Part shown: positions 23,577-34,301 of the stretch, piece after piece
Layout: every line of letters starts with the position of its first letter
Position numbering within the stretch: the first letter of the stretch is position 1
From: Naganishia liquefaciens
Lineage: Eukaryota; Basidiomycota; Tremellomycetes; Filobasidiales; Filobasidiaceae
Direction: 5' to 3'
Length of the DNA: 64,000 nucleotides
Assembly: GCA_013423385.1 (NCBI GenBank)
Contig: BLZA01000049.1
Location: forward strand, 1-64,000
Made by a program: the position numbers and the translations under genes
The notes under the pieces: generated by a model
Databases searched by the model: none
What the model was told of the DNA's origin: nothing
What the model saw: only the letters and a program-made list of their open reading frames with translations

Positions 23577-24950
23577 GTTCCGTGGGCAAGGCATGTAGTG
23601 GACGGAGAGTAGAGTACGACGTCAGACAGCGGAAGAGATCATCGCCGACAGCTTTATCGGAGGGCATGGGCAACGGCATCAGCAATCATCGTCGCCGGAC
23701 CGCGCGCGAGTGTCACCTTCAGGTTGAATCGCTCGGTTCCATGTTGTATACAGTAGGATCGACATCATTGTATCTAATATTGCACGGATCTCGAGTGTTC
23801 CCAATTCGTCGCGAGGCCTCTGCGGTGTTTGGCATCGTGCTCGAGGTAGAGTCCAGCGTTGACTGCAATCTTGCCAGTCGAGTAGGACTCGAAAGGCGTG
23901 ACCTCTGACTGGCTTACTGGTGTCTTCCAGGACTATGAGCGTCGTTTCCATCTTTTCATCACCGCGCCTTCGAAAGGGCCGTTTTTCCGTATCGCTCTGA
24001 CGTCGGCGACTTTGTAATCGTGGGATTCGACGCATTTGAATGCGTATAGCGCTTCCTCGGGGTGCTCTGGCATTGCTAAACTCGCCGCTCCGTGTCAAGA
24101 CAACTCCAATTCGGATGCCTTTCTCATGATCATGCTCAGACAAGCTGGATTCAAAGAGACCAACGCTCGGGTACAGCGAAAGTAGCAGGTTACATCCGAT
24201 GAGCTGTGTTGTTGTTCATCACGATTGCCATGCTCGCTGATACACCTCGCGTTGACTGAATCAAGGGCAGGCTTCTATCCCGAGATCATCACCGTCGAAT
24301 CAGCTGAAAAGGCAGCATACAACGCTCGCAAGCAGTTTGGCCGACGACAATCTTGCCTCGCTGCCTTTTCCCCACGGGCATGTGACCTCAGACGCTTCGT
24401 TGCGTCGAGTGAAGCTTTCGCTGTCATTTTAGCTTGAATCTCACGAGTCTGCAGGGCAAGTCGACTGCATCATTGCCTCGGACGGCCGTGCGTGGGGGAA
24501 ATAGACTTCCAAAGGACCCCTTGGCCAGATGCGCGCTATCGTGGATTTCCATCACGGTGCATGACTGTGCATGTGCGGAATCGGCCGAGTTGTCGATCCT
24601 CTTGCAAATTGCTTTGTGCAGTATAGCGGATTCCAGCGGCCAACGCTGAACGCAAGCCACTTGGTCAGCAGCGTAGATCAGGTCTATTCCCGTCCATCAA
24701 GGCGGTGCGGCCGTGTGTGTATACATATATGTCGATTCTTTCCTCTCTTTTCAGCGGTCGCCCTCTTGTGCCGCTTGGCCTCTCAGACTTGTTGCTTTTG
24801 CTATAACCATCCCTCTTTTCTGTCTTTTCTTTCGTTCCTTTCTTGTGTTCTGTATAAATCGATAATATCAGTACCATTCAAGCAGAAGCAGTGAGTCGCG
24901 AAGCTTATTTGTCAATTCACTTGCTCACCCTCTTCAGCATACCTAGCAAC
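23577..24950. other. Intergenic stretch and promoter of the third C2H2 gene
   Basis: No gene is seen from 23577 to about 24200. Positions about 24258-24405 hold the second copy of a dispersed repeat. The right end is a promoter: a CT-rich tract (24725-24845), a TATAAAT at 24852-24858, and a likely 5'-UTR intron (24891-24937, GTGAGT...TTCAG) just before the ATG. Confidence 0.5.
24258..24405 (+). repeat. Dispersed repeat relic, copy 2
   Basis: It aligns with 3690-3840 on the same strand at roughly 65-70% identity by eye, with an exact CAGACGCTTCGTTG near the right end. No coding frame spans both copies. Confidence 0.5.
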
Positions 24951-26378
24951 ATGGAATACGTCGCCGGCCAGCCCAAGTCCAAGCGCAAGATGTCCACTCC
25001 AGCGGTCCCGGTCATCATCGTAACGTCCCCCACCAAGAGGCTCAGGTCCAGGAGACGCATGCTATCTACGCAAGATACTAGCAGCGTCTCTATCCGGAAC
25101 TCCGCGCAGCTACCCCAGAGCCTTGCGCTCCCCTCTTCGGCACAATGGGCAGCGACCAGCGTTATCCCAGTTCTCGCTGTCAGCTCCGGAACGCATCAAC
25201 CCGCTTCGCCCAAGCATCCCGCGCCACTCAACGTGACCCGTCCGGCTACTCTTGCGACAGATTCTCGACCTGTCAGCGCTCTTCCAGCCAGCACCGCCAA
25301 CTTGACATCGGACCTTTCGGCCACCACTATCAGCATCAGCGGTCCTGCCGTGGCCGTCACTCCGGCTACGAGTGCGGCCGTTGCAGCTACCACTCTGACT
25401 ACCAGCGCTCCCGCCGCGATCCCCATGCCCACCACCTTTGACGTACAGGATCCTGTTCCAGAATCGCCCTCAGATACCTTCAATGGTGACGGCACCTCGT
25501 CGAACTCTATCTCCGGATCCGCTTTTCCCGAAATTCTCGTAGACATGCCCAGTAGTAGAAGGTCCCGGCAGGTGCGCCAATCGCAGCCGGCTACTGCCTC
25601 ACAACCGGGTCCACCCGGCGCTGACTTTGACCCTTCGGAAGCCGCTCCTCTCGTGATCCCTCGGTGGCAAATGGAGCGCTGGCTACAATGCGGCTTGAGC
25701 GCGTACTGCTCCCAATGCCGTCTAGCCTTTCCATGCGTTGAAGCAGCGTATGAGCAATTGGATACGAGTAACGTCCACAAAGAAAAGGCGAGACAATGCT
25801 CGGAATGCGCGGTTTCCGCGCCGGATCTCCCTACTTTCTCACGCCACGTTGCGGAGACATCACACATGCAACTTCCCGATCCACAAGCTTTAGACGTGTC
25901 CGACTCTACGACTAATACAACCGGGCTCTCGGCATTCAATAATACTGACTGTCGATTCTGCGGCATCTCATTCGAAGACGATCCCCTGAGGCTTCGCTTG
26001 AAAGAACATTACATGCTCGAGCACCACGGTAGAATTTGCCGCTCGGGCTGGGGAAGCGGCGAGGCGCGAGCGCAATATTACAGAAAGAGGGATACAGCCT
26101 GCAACACGTGCGAACGGCATTTCGGCAGCATCGAAGAGCTGAGGATTCATCAAGCAGAGCCTCAAGCCAGTAATCCGGGCTCCCTGCAAGTACCGCTCCA
26201 TCATCAATATCGCTGTATGTTGTGTTGGACTACTTGGCCCAGCTTGGATAGCTTTCTAAACCACAGAGACCTTCATCGATCCATCAACCGCTTTTACACC
26301 TGTGATGACTGTGACGCATGTGGCTCGTCCAAAGAAATGCGCAGGCACATCGACGAGACCAGGCACATGTGTCTTTGA
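24951..26378 (+). CDS. C2H2 zinc-finger protein, third of three related genes
   Basis: One uninterrupted exon encodes 475 residues from the ATG that follows a probable 5'-UTR intron; an upstream non-ATG start in frame is unlikely. Near the N-terminus, VPVIIVTSPTKRLRSRR combines a SUMO-interaction-like hydrophobic patch with TSPT and a basic cluster, as in the other two C2H2 proteins. The middle is low-complexity Ala/Thr/Ser/Pro. The C-terminal 200 residues are cysteine- and histidine-rich: CSQC, CSEC...HVAETSHM, CRFCGISF...H, CNTCERHF...H, CMLCWTTW...H and CDDC...HIDETRHM. Several fingers have unusual spacings. It is probably a nuclear regulator, target unknown. Confidence 0.8.
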   Translation: MEYVAGQPKSKRKMSTPAVPVIIVTSPTKRLRSRRRMLSTQDTSSVSIRNSAQLPQSLALPSSAQWAATSVIPVLAVSSGTHQPASPKHPAPLNVTRPATLATDSRPVSALPASTANLTSDLSATTISISGPAVAVTPATSAAVAATTLTTSAPAAIPMPTTFDVQDPVPESPSDTFNGDGTSSNSISGSAFPEILVDMPSSRRSRQVRQSQPATASQPGPPGADFDPSEAAPLVIPRWQMERWLQCGLSAYCSQCRLAFPCVEAAYEQLDTSNVHKEKARQCSECAVSAPDLPTFSRHVAETSHMQLPDPQALDVSDSTTNTTGLSAFNNTDCRFCGISFEDDPLRLRLKEHYMLEHHGRICRSGWGSGEARAQYYRKRDTACNTCERHFGSIEELRIHQAEPQASNPGSLQVPLHHQYRCMLCWTTWPSLDSFLNHRDLHRSINRFYTCDDCDACGSSKEMRRHIDETRHMCL

Positions 26379-27100
26379 CAGTCATCATCAGCTCGGGCGT
26401 CGGCTCTGGTCCACGAAACAAATGTACATGTGGATGTGCTTGAGGCGCAGCATTACCACTTTTCAACAACAACTCTCAGCTCGGCTTAACTGCTGGCTGA
26501 GGGCGAGCGACACCACTAGACTCTGCCGGTATCTTTTCACTCCGCGTTACCTGCCTCCAGTACTGAAGAATACGAGCTCAAGTTTCCGTAACTCAGTTGT
26601 CAAGATCTTATAGTCGCGAAATCCATGTTTCGAGAGATTCCATAATTGATGCGGACTTGAACATGCTTTCGCTGCACCGACTGTCACTTCATATGAGGTC
26701 TTTGCATTTGCTTTTCCTGTCTTGCGTATCCGGTAGGGTGAACATCCTGTCTGAAAGCAAATGGCCCAGTTCGCGCCACGGATCGTGGCAGTTGAAATGC
26801 ATCTGCTGTAAGCGTCAAGCGTCTATTTGCCGTTTTCTCCCCGGACTCCGACTTGTTGGGTCTTTGACCTTCCTCTCTACGCAGTGTGACATGCGCAACC
26901 CAGAAACCCATTAACGCGCCTGCAAAGCCAGCCCTTGCTTGCTGCCTCGGACCGACGGATCCCGAGCGAGCCGAGTTCTCTGCGGGACGCACCGGGTGAT
27001 CGGAGTGCGGGGCAGAGCGATATACGTCAGGGTAGCATATCGTATCTCTCATCTTCAGCATATGCGGGTGGCAGACAGAGCGTCTCCACTGCGGTCCATC
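26379..27100. other. Intergenic, promoter of VPS34
   Basis: Between the C2H2 stop and the VPS34 ATG no gene is recognised. Open frames on both strands (for example 26684-27142 minus) lack domains and splice logic. No TATA or other clear core element stands out. Confidence 0.45.
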
Positions 27101-30100
27101 ATGGAGACACCTCGTGCCGAAAGCAATTCGTTTCCTCGTCAAACCGATGCCGCCTTTTCCAAGGATCTGACCTTTGCACGGCTATGTGATCTCAAATTCC
27201 CTGTGGAAATCAAGGTGTACGTCTCCTTGATATTCCTATCTGGCATAGAGCTGACTTTCAGGCAGAGCGTCATTGGAAGGTCGGATTCCTAAACGGACGA
27301 TGAGTGAAGTGCTCCGGGACCCCTCGAAACGCCACGCAGGAATGCAGACCGAGTACGTGTGTAGCTCATGCCATGGACCTCGCGCTGATTTCCAAAGGAA
27401 GCGGCATCTCCGACCTCTTTGTCACTATACAACTGTTCTCGCAGGGTCGTAGCTTGACCTTGCCCTTCCAGACGGGCACTAAGGCTTTCAAGCCAAATAG
27501 ATACATGTGAGTTCCCGCTTTTACGTCTCGGTACAGGAGCTGATACTTTCTGAAGTTGGAACTCCTCGATTCAACTGCCCATCACCTATGCGAGTCTCCC
27601 GCTTAATGCGCAACTGGCTGTCACGCTTTGGGATATAGCGTCTCCCGGTAAAGCCTTTCCCATAGGAGGAAGTACGATGAGCCTATTCAGCGCGAACGGG
27701 TGAGCTTTTCGCACTCTCGTTGTCGACGTGAACTAACGTTGTCAGAAGAACATTGAAGCGCGGCGCACAACGTTGCTTTTTGCATCCCGGTGTCGAGGCC
27801 GATCCAAGTCCTGGTGTTACGCCAAGTGACATTCACCAAAACGACGAGCTGGGCAGACTCTTACGTGTTCGTCCTACATGCTTTCGCCTTCAGATATTCG
27901 GCTGACAACGGTAATAGCTGGTGAAGGATTATGAGCGAGGCGATATGGAGAGGGTTGAGTGGCTGGATTTTGCGGTATTCCGGGAGATTGAACGAGTCCA
28001 GGCCGTAAGTCCATTTGGAGACGCATCGCCACCGCTCGCCAGACTGAATGATGATCTCGATGACAGCGCGAAGTAGAACGGACGGATCGACTCTTCCTGT
28101 ACATCGAGATGCCTCGATTCGACTTTCCCGTTGTTTTCGCAGAACAAGTGCGTCGTTTTATCACAAGTCTGTCTTGCTATCTGATAAGAACGACAATCGT
28201 CGCGTTATCAGGAATCAGTTTTACCACTCCCACCACTTCCCAATCCTCCCGTGAACCCGACGAATCCACCCCCATTGCCTCCGAACTTCCTCAGCACTGC
28301 GCCACATCTATGGCGCATCTACGATCCCGAGACTTTGCGCACGCGAGTTGAAGGGAATCCGACAGAGATCAAGTACCGACGACTGGCAAGAAGTCATCGG
28401 TTAGGCAGAGGGGAACGAGAGGTCAAGCCCGGACCGGAAATGCGGGATCTGTTGAACGATCTCTTCCGACAACCTCCCACATATGATTTGTCCCTGGAAG
28501 ACAAAGATATTATCTGGCGCTATCGATTCTCCCTGCATACTTTCAAGCGCAGTCTCACAAAGTTTCTCAGATCCGTGACGTGGCAAGATCCGGCCGAAGC
28601 AAGGCAAGCGGTCGAGGTGTTGCTGCCTCTGTGGAGTGAGGTGGGAATGGACGATGCGTTGGAGCTTCTGGGACCCGGGTTTGAGGATGGGCGAGTGAGA
28701 GCTTTCGCCGTAGGACAATTGGCAAGGGCGGATGATGAAGTACGTCGATCACTTTCACGCAGGCGCAAATGTTGACATGCCGATCCTCCATAGGAGCTAC
28801 AGCTGTATCTCTTGCAACTGGTTCAAGCTCTCAAGTTCGAGGTCAAGTCAACGCAACTGCAAAATTCCGAGCGACGTCCGCTGCAATCCCAAAATTCGTC
28901 AGTACATAGTGCCCATCCACTCTCTGCGGCATCTGAGGAAGACAGCGGGCTTGCCGACTTCCTGATCGAGCGTGCCGCCAAGAATGCTGTTCTCGGTACC
29001 GTGTTCCATTGGTATTTGATGGTGGAGTGCGAAGACAAGGTGGTTGGCAAGATGTATGCGCGGGTGGCGTTTCAATTCATGCAGAGACTGGTCGAGGTGA
29101 GTCGCAAATTCAGCGAAGCAACTAACACTGACGTACGCAGCTGGAGGACGGTACTGAGCGCCGGGATTCACTCAAACGCCAAGGCGAGATGATTGCCCTA
29201 CTCTCGGCGAAAGCCAAAGAACTTCGTGCATCCAAGGACCCTCGACCAAAGAAGATAGACAAACTCCGCGCGTATATTGGCGATCATAAGCATGGGCTTT
29301 CGACGCTCTCTGCTCCGCTTACTATGCCACTGAATCCACGCGTGCTCGTCACAGGCATCGACGCCGCTCGGTCATCCGTATTCAAGTCCAACCTGCTACC
29401 CATGTTGCTCTGGTTCGAGACGGAAGAAGCAGACTATCCAATCATTTTCAAAAACGGCGACGATCTCCGCCAGGATCAACTCGTGATACAGCTGTTCACG
29501 CTTATGGATAGGCTTCTACGCAGAGAGAATCTTGATCTCAAGCTGAGTCCCTACGCGGTGCTTGCGACGGGCCAAACAGAGGGGATGGTGCAATTTGTTC
29601 CCAGCAAGAGCTTGGCTGCCATAATGGGCGAGTATGGTAGCTTGCTCAATTACCTCAAGGTCGATCACGCGAACGAGGGAGCGATCGGTACGCTCGGGGT
29701 AGAACCTGCTGTTCTGGACACTTTCATCAGGAGTTGTGGTAAGTCGACCTGTTGCCGAGTCGTTCTGTCCTGACGCCTCTCAGCTGGGTATTCCGTTATT
29801 ACCTATATTCTTGGAGTCGGTGACCGGCACCTTGATAATCTGATGCTGTCGCCAGATGGTTAGTACGGTGAAAGTTTCTACGGACTAGCTAATGCGTTTC
29901 TCAGGCCATTTTTTCCATGGTAAATTGCCGCCCGCTGATAGTGATACCGCTATCTAATGCCTTTTCAACAGTCGACTTTGGATACATCCTCGGGCGCGAC
30001 CCAAAACCTTTCCCGCCACCTGTCAAGGTCTGCCGTGAAATGGTAGACGCTATGGGTGGACCTTCCTCCCCGCACTACAACCGCTTCAAAAGCCTATGCT

Positions 30101-30399
30101 ACACCGCCTTTATCGGCTTACGGAAAAACGCCAATCTCATCTTGAATCTGATAGCCTTGATGGTGGATGCCAACATTCAGGATATCCGCTTAGAGCCGGA
30201 CAAAGCGGTACTCAAGGTCAGCACGAAGCCTCTCGGCCTTCTTCCTCATACTGATTTTTCGTAGGTCCAGGATAAATTCATGCTTGACATACCAGAAGAA
30301 GACGCTATCAAACATCTCGAAGCGCTGCTGAACGACACGTCGTATCTGACCCTGATGTTTGATAAGGTACATACACTCGCGCAGTACTTGCGGGAGTAA
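27101..30399 (+). CDS. VPS34: Class III phosphatidylinositol 3-kinase
   Basis: Fourteen exons (27101-27216, 27266-27353, 27403-27506, 27556-27699, 27746-27866, 27918-28004, 28067-28147, 28212-28739, 28794-29096, 29141-29738, 29784-29858, 29905-29919, 29972-30216, 30265-30399) give 879 residues, matching yeast Vps34 (875). It makes PI3P for autophagy and endosomal sorting with Vps15 and Vps30. The N-terminus ([14 protein letters not shown]) and C2 domain ([27 protein letters not shown]) are followed by the helical domain ([15 protein letters not shown]) and the kinase: [13 protein letters not shown], catalytic GVGDRHLDN near 734-742, and [17 protein letters not shown]. The C-terminal helix ends LAQYLRE, close to the usual LAQYWR. 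Exon 12 has only 15 nt. The donor of exon 5 (GTTCGT) is weak. Confidence 0.96.
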
Positions 30400-30846
30400 G
30401 ATGCGAATTGAGGTGGACCGTTCCGCACCGATCTCTGCGGCAGCTGTACTCGGAGGGGTGATTGACCGTGTTGATGCTTGTATGGATTTAGCTTTCTTTT
30501 CACCCGTTTGGGGCAATGAACAGCACGACATGGTTCAATATTCGGCGTGGAATTGTCCGAGTCTGTACTGTGTGTTGGCAACACACGGTGCGATCGTTGT
30601 TTCTCGAATCCTCACGAGATTGCGCACGATCGTCTCCTTCGACGTGTATTGAACCAGTGTCCCGCGGAGACACACCATACACCCAAGCGGTCATTCGCCT
30701 GCTACATGCAACGGCATGCCGAGAATCAACTATACAGATGGAGCCATCTCGATGACACCTATTCCGCGCCATGCTCAACCACGAAGCGGTGCAAACAAGA
30801 CATATGCCGAGCAGCGGCAATCACCTTTCATATGACCATCCAAAGT
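30400..30846. other. Convergent intergenic region
   Basis: VPS34 and ATP11 end here on opposite strands. The small open frames are not supported by motifs. Nothing else is recognised. Confidence 0.45.
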
Positions 30847-32223
30847 CTATACAACTCCACCAAACGCCAGTCTGACCAGACTCTTCCAATCCCACTCGGC
30901 CGGCCGTTCCCTGAAATCACGTAAACTCTTGCCCCGCTCTTCCCGCTGCAGCCTGCCTTGCTCGTTCTCCCCGAGCGGCACGACATCCGTACAATAAAAC
31001 CTCTGCACGGCAAGCGCCAAGAGTTGAGCCTGAGCCTGCGTGAGCGCGAGATTGCTCGAGGGTAAGGGGGAAGCGATGCTTGATTTTGTCGTGGATGGTG
31101 AAATTTCGCCGCGCATGAGGACGAGCGGGTGATGTTGTGGCTCTCCCGGTGATGGTTCGGTAGTCAGTGGGATGGGATTGTTGTAGAGGTCTGGGTAGTG
31201 CGTGAGCACAAGGTGCGGCTGGGCCCATTCGGATGAGTTTTTGAATTCGGCCAGAGGTGTAAAGAGGACGGAAGCGATGGGTTGACGCGGCACTGCGCGG
31301 TATCCCTCGGTCTGGGGCAAAAGTTCGGTCATGGATGGTGTCGGATGGAACAGCCATTGAAGGTAGAACATTTCGAATGCCGGCACATCTGCGGCATCGG
31401 CCGTGGCTTCTTTGCCTTCGAGGTCCCTGGGAAGCGGCACGACAAAGTTGGGATACCTGCGCGCGAGCTCGACCATGGAGCTGTATAGTTTGGGAGGAAT
31501 GGTCGCGGACAGGAATGTAGAGGAAAGAGTTGGGTGTGACGTGTGGTAGTGCTGCCAGAGGGACGCAATGGCTTCCGTTGTGTGAGGGTGAGCGTAGACC
31601 ACGTCCAGGTTGAGGATTTGGGATAATGGCTGCGGAAGCTTGAATCAGTTGACATCAAGCGGGAGGCTACACAAAAGAGACGCACCTTGACACCGGAACG
31701 ATCTCCAGCCGCCTGTTCACTCTTGGCGGCTTTTGCGCCCTGTTCATTCTTGGTGGCCGTTGCAGATGCTGACGGCGCAGACTTTGGTTCCGGTGTGGCC
31801 ACGACGACCTCGGGCTGTTCAACCGCATGGGATCTAGCTGATCCCTTGGGCTGTAGAGACGGAGCTCCGACTTTTTTCTTCAGCTCTTCCAGATCCTTGG
31901 CTTTCATTCTGAGATGGCGGAAATGATGCGCTTGATTAGCGCGATCGTCGACTCTCGAGCCCTGCCAAAACCCACTCTGCCATCCGTCGCTTTATTTTCT
32001 GCGCATACTTGGCCTCGGCTTGCTTGCGCTTCCTCTCTATCTCTTCCCGCGTTCCGAGAAGCTGTTGGGGCACATCCTGTGCGTCGGGAAGCTCGGACGC
32101 CGAGGTCGTCGTTGACGGCTCAAAATTCTTCCGTCGGGCCGCTGTGAGCGAGAATGGCTGTGCGGCATATCTCCCCGTCGGACGCCTGATGGCCGTTGTG
32201 GCCCTCGGCAGTCGAGCGAACAT
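30847..32223 (-). CDS. ATP11: Mitochondrial F1-ATPase assembly chaperone
   Basis: Three exons (32223-31976, 31908-31686, 31629-30847) give 417 residues. Atp11 binds free F1 beta subunits in the matrix before hexamer assembly. The N-terminus (MFARLPRATTAIRRPTGRYA) is rich in Arg and poor in acidic residues, as a mitochondrial presequence should be. A charged helical stretch follows (EEIERKRKQAEAKYAQKIKR). The conserved family core is then PLSQILNLD, LARRYPNFVVPLPR, FEMFYLQWLF, LFTPLAEFKNSSEWAQPHLVLTHY and LVLMRGEI. The start was placed at the first ATG after the histidine-like CCA repeat, because an upstream non-ATG start would put ten histidines before the presequence. Divergent from PEX2. 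Confidence 0.93.
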
Positions 32224-32565
32224 GGGATTTTGGTGGTGGTGGTGGTGGTGGTGGTGGTGGTTGAAGATGGCCGTCGAGGATGGATGGCCTTTGATGGATC
32301 GATCCGCCCTCACCTGCCCTAACCTGCCTCTGCTCGACCTGAAATCACGCTCGCCCCCCGTCCCGATCGCTCTTTGGGCGGAAACAAAAAACCCACGCGG
32401 GGTGGCGCGGGTGGAAATAAGCCGCCCCCGCCCCGTGGTTTCCGGCTATCACAGTCCTCCCGAGAGCATTTCGTCTCCTTCTTCATTTTCCCGCATCACC
32501 GCACGCCATCCAGCCGTCGGTGCACCGTTCCCCTCCCCCTCCATGTCACCCAGGATACCGACGCC
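32224..32565. promoter_or_regulatory. Divergent ATP11/PEX2 promoter region
   Basis: This 342-bp gap contains ten TGG trinucleotide repeats (about 32230-32260) directly next to the ATP11 start and a GC-rich middle. No TATA box was found. Shared control of a mitochondrial and a peroxisomal gene is possible but only inferred from position. Confidence 0.4.
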
Positions 32566-34229
32566 ATGACAGAAACGCTAGCGGACACGCCGTCGGAAAT
32601 GGCAGCCCCCGCCGCCGAAACAAGCCAGCATCGAGCGCTGGCAGCCGGCAGGACGATGACCGCCCGAGACGACGACGACGACGACGACGACGACCAGGCA
32701 CCTCATGAGCGAGATCAAAGCGAACGTGCACTCCGGGTTTCCCAGCTCGACTCGGACGAGATGGATACCGGACTGATACATATGCTCAATGCCAAGATAT
32801 CGAGAGCGCTCAGCGTATTTGGAGTCAGTTGTGCTTTTCGGGCTTGCGTCCCGTTTCCGAGTTTGGGCTGATGGCTTTGCAGCCGAGCTACGAGTCGCGA
32901 TATGCTCCAGAGATTGCGCTCGTGTTGAAGCTGCTACTGTACAGAATGGGCGTGTGGAACGTCTCGGAGAGAGCGACCCCGGGCCTGAAGCTGCAGAATC
33001 TACGCTACGCGTACGGGCGGGATAGGAGCCTTCCAAGTACGTCGTCTCTGCCCTGATGACTTGTTTCTGCTTTTTCATCTCCTCATCGGGCCTCTAGTAC
33101 CGAGATCCTCCCTGTACTTGCTCCCGCTTCTGACGACAATACCTTCCTACCTTGTTTCACGACTTCATATGAACGCCCTCTCGGCCTCGTTTCCGGAATA
33201 CCCGCGGGGGAGTCTGCAGCGACGGTGGTGGTTACTGCTCGAGCGATTCTTGGCCATCGGCAAGTTTGTCGAGTTGAGTGGATTCCTGGCATTTCTATGG
33301 GACGGAAAGTGCGTACTCTCGATACCAGACAGTTCCCATGACGCCATACTCATTTGACGGTCCCCCCCCCCCCAGGTATCCCAATATCATGGCCCGCATA
33401 CTGAAGATGCGACTCGTACCAGAGGAAGCTATGAGCCAAGTCACACGTGTGATCAGTTACGAATACATGAACAGACAGCTCGTATGGACAGGATTCACCG
33501 TACGTTCTTTCCTGGACCTTTGTCGAGAGCAATCACCCATGCCGGCTCCTTCAGGAATTCCTCATCTTCCTGTTGCCAATCCTCCAAGCACGTCAAACCG
33601 TCTTGACCGCACCGCTCAAGCGCGCCGTACGCGTACTACAACGCGGCATCCAATTTTTCAAGACGCCGCAAGTGGCACGAGACTACGAGGCAGTGATACA
33701 TGATTCAAAACAGAATGGCAGTGGCCGCGGTCATCCGGCAAAATCCAAAGCTCGACAGGAAAAGCATGGTCGACTATGGCGCCTGCCAAAAGAGACGTGC
33801 GCCATATGCCATCTGCGTCTGCGTCCGACCATCGACCACCAGCTTGGCCTGCCCGCCCTCGAGGCGCCAATACCGGAAGAAGAAGGCCAAGTATCCGCGG
33901 CGGCCGCGACGAGTGCGGATCCACACGCCGTATCTCTGCTCATGCACGATACCTCGAAACTGAACGAGCTCGATGGCTCCGAGACCGAGATCCATATCCC
34001 GACGCGCACAGACTGTGAGGCTGGGTGCACGTACTGCTACTACTGCATAGCACAGGAACTTTCGGCGCTCGCAAAGCAGGCGCAACAGTCGGCGACGACG
34101 GGGAAAGACCAAAAGGGACAGGTCAAGGCGGCCCCAGGGTGGGATTGTCTGAGGTGTGGGTCTAAAGTATTTTCGTGCCATAGAGTTGTAGAGGACAGCG
34201 CGGACATGCCGCCAAATACAACCGATTGA
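32566..34229 (+). CDS. PEX2: Peroxisomal RING-finger E3 ligase subunit Pex2
   Basis: Five exons (32566-32823, 32883-33036, 33098-33308, 33376-33499, 33555-34229) give 473 residues. Pex2 works with Pex10 and Pex12 to ubiquitinate the receptor Pex5 in the peroxisome membrane. The membrane region shows the family words YLLPLLTTIPSYL, LLLERFLAIGKFVELSGFLAFLWDGKYP and YMNRQLVWTGFTEFLIFLLP. The C-terminal RING runs CAICHLRL...CEAGCTYCYYCI...CLRCG: the usual CGH or CEH is replaced by a Cys with two more residues before it. An insert of about 80 residues lies between the first and second cysteine groups. Near residue 38 there is a run of nine Asp. Intron 3 has an acceptor tract of twelve C. The stop is 72 bp from the KEX1 stop on the other strand. 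Confidence 0.92.
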
Positions 34230-34301
34230 GCTTGCGAGATCGCTGAACAAGCTTCGGGGCTGACAGCGCGCCTAAATCTAGATCTGTGTGCACCGACTGA
34301 A

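Noticed and set aside
25196-25966. 256-codon minus-strand frame
   Set aside because: It is antisense to the third C2H2 gene and mirrors its Ala/Thr-rich region.
32224-32313. Polyhistidine N-terminal extension of ATP11
   Set aside because: It needs a non-ATG start and would sit in front of a mitochondrial presequence; it is the TGG repeat of the 5' UTR.
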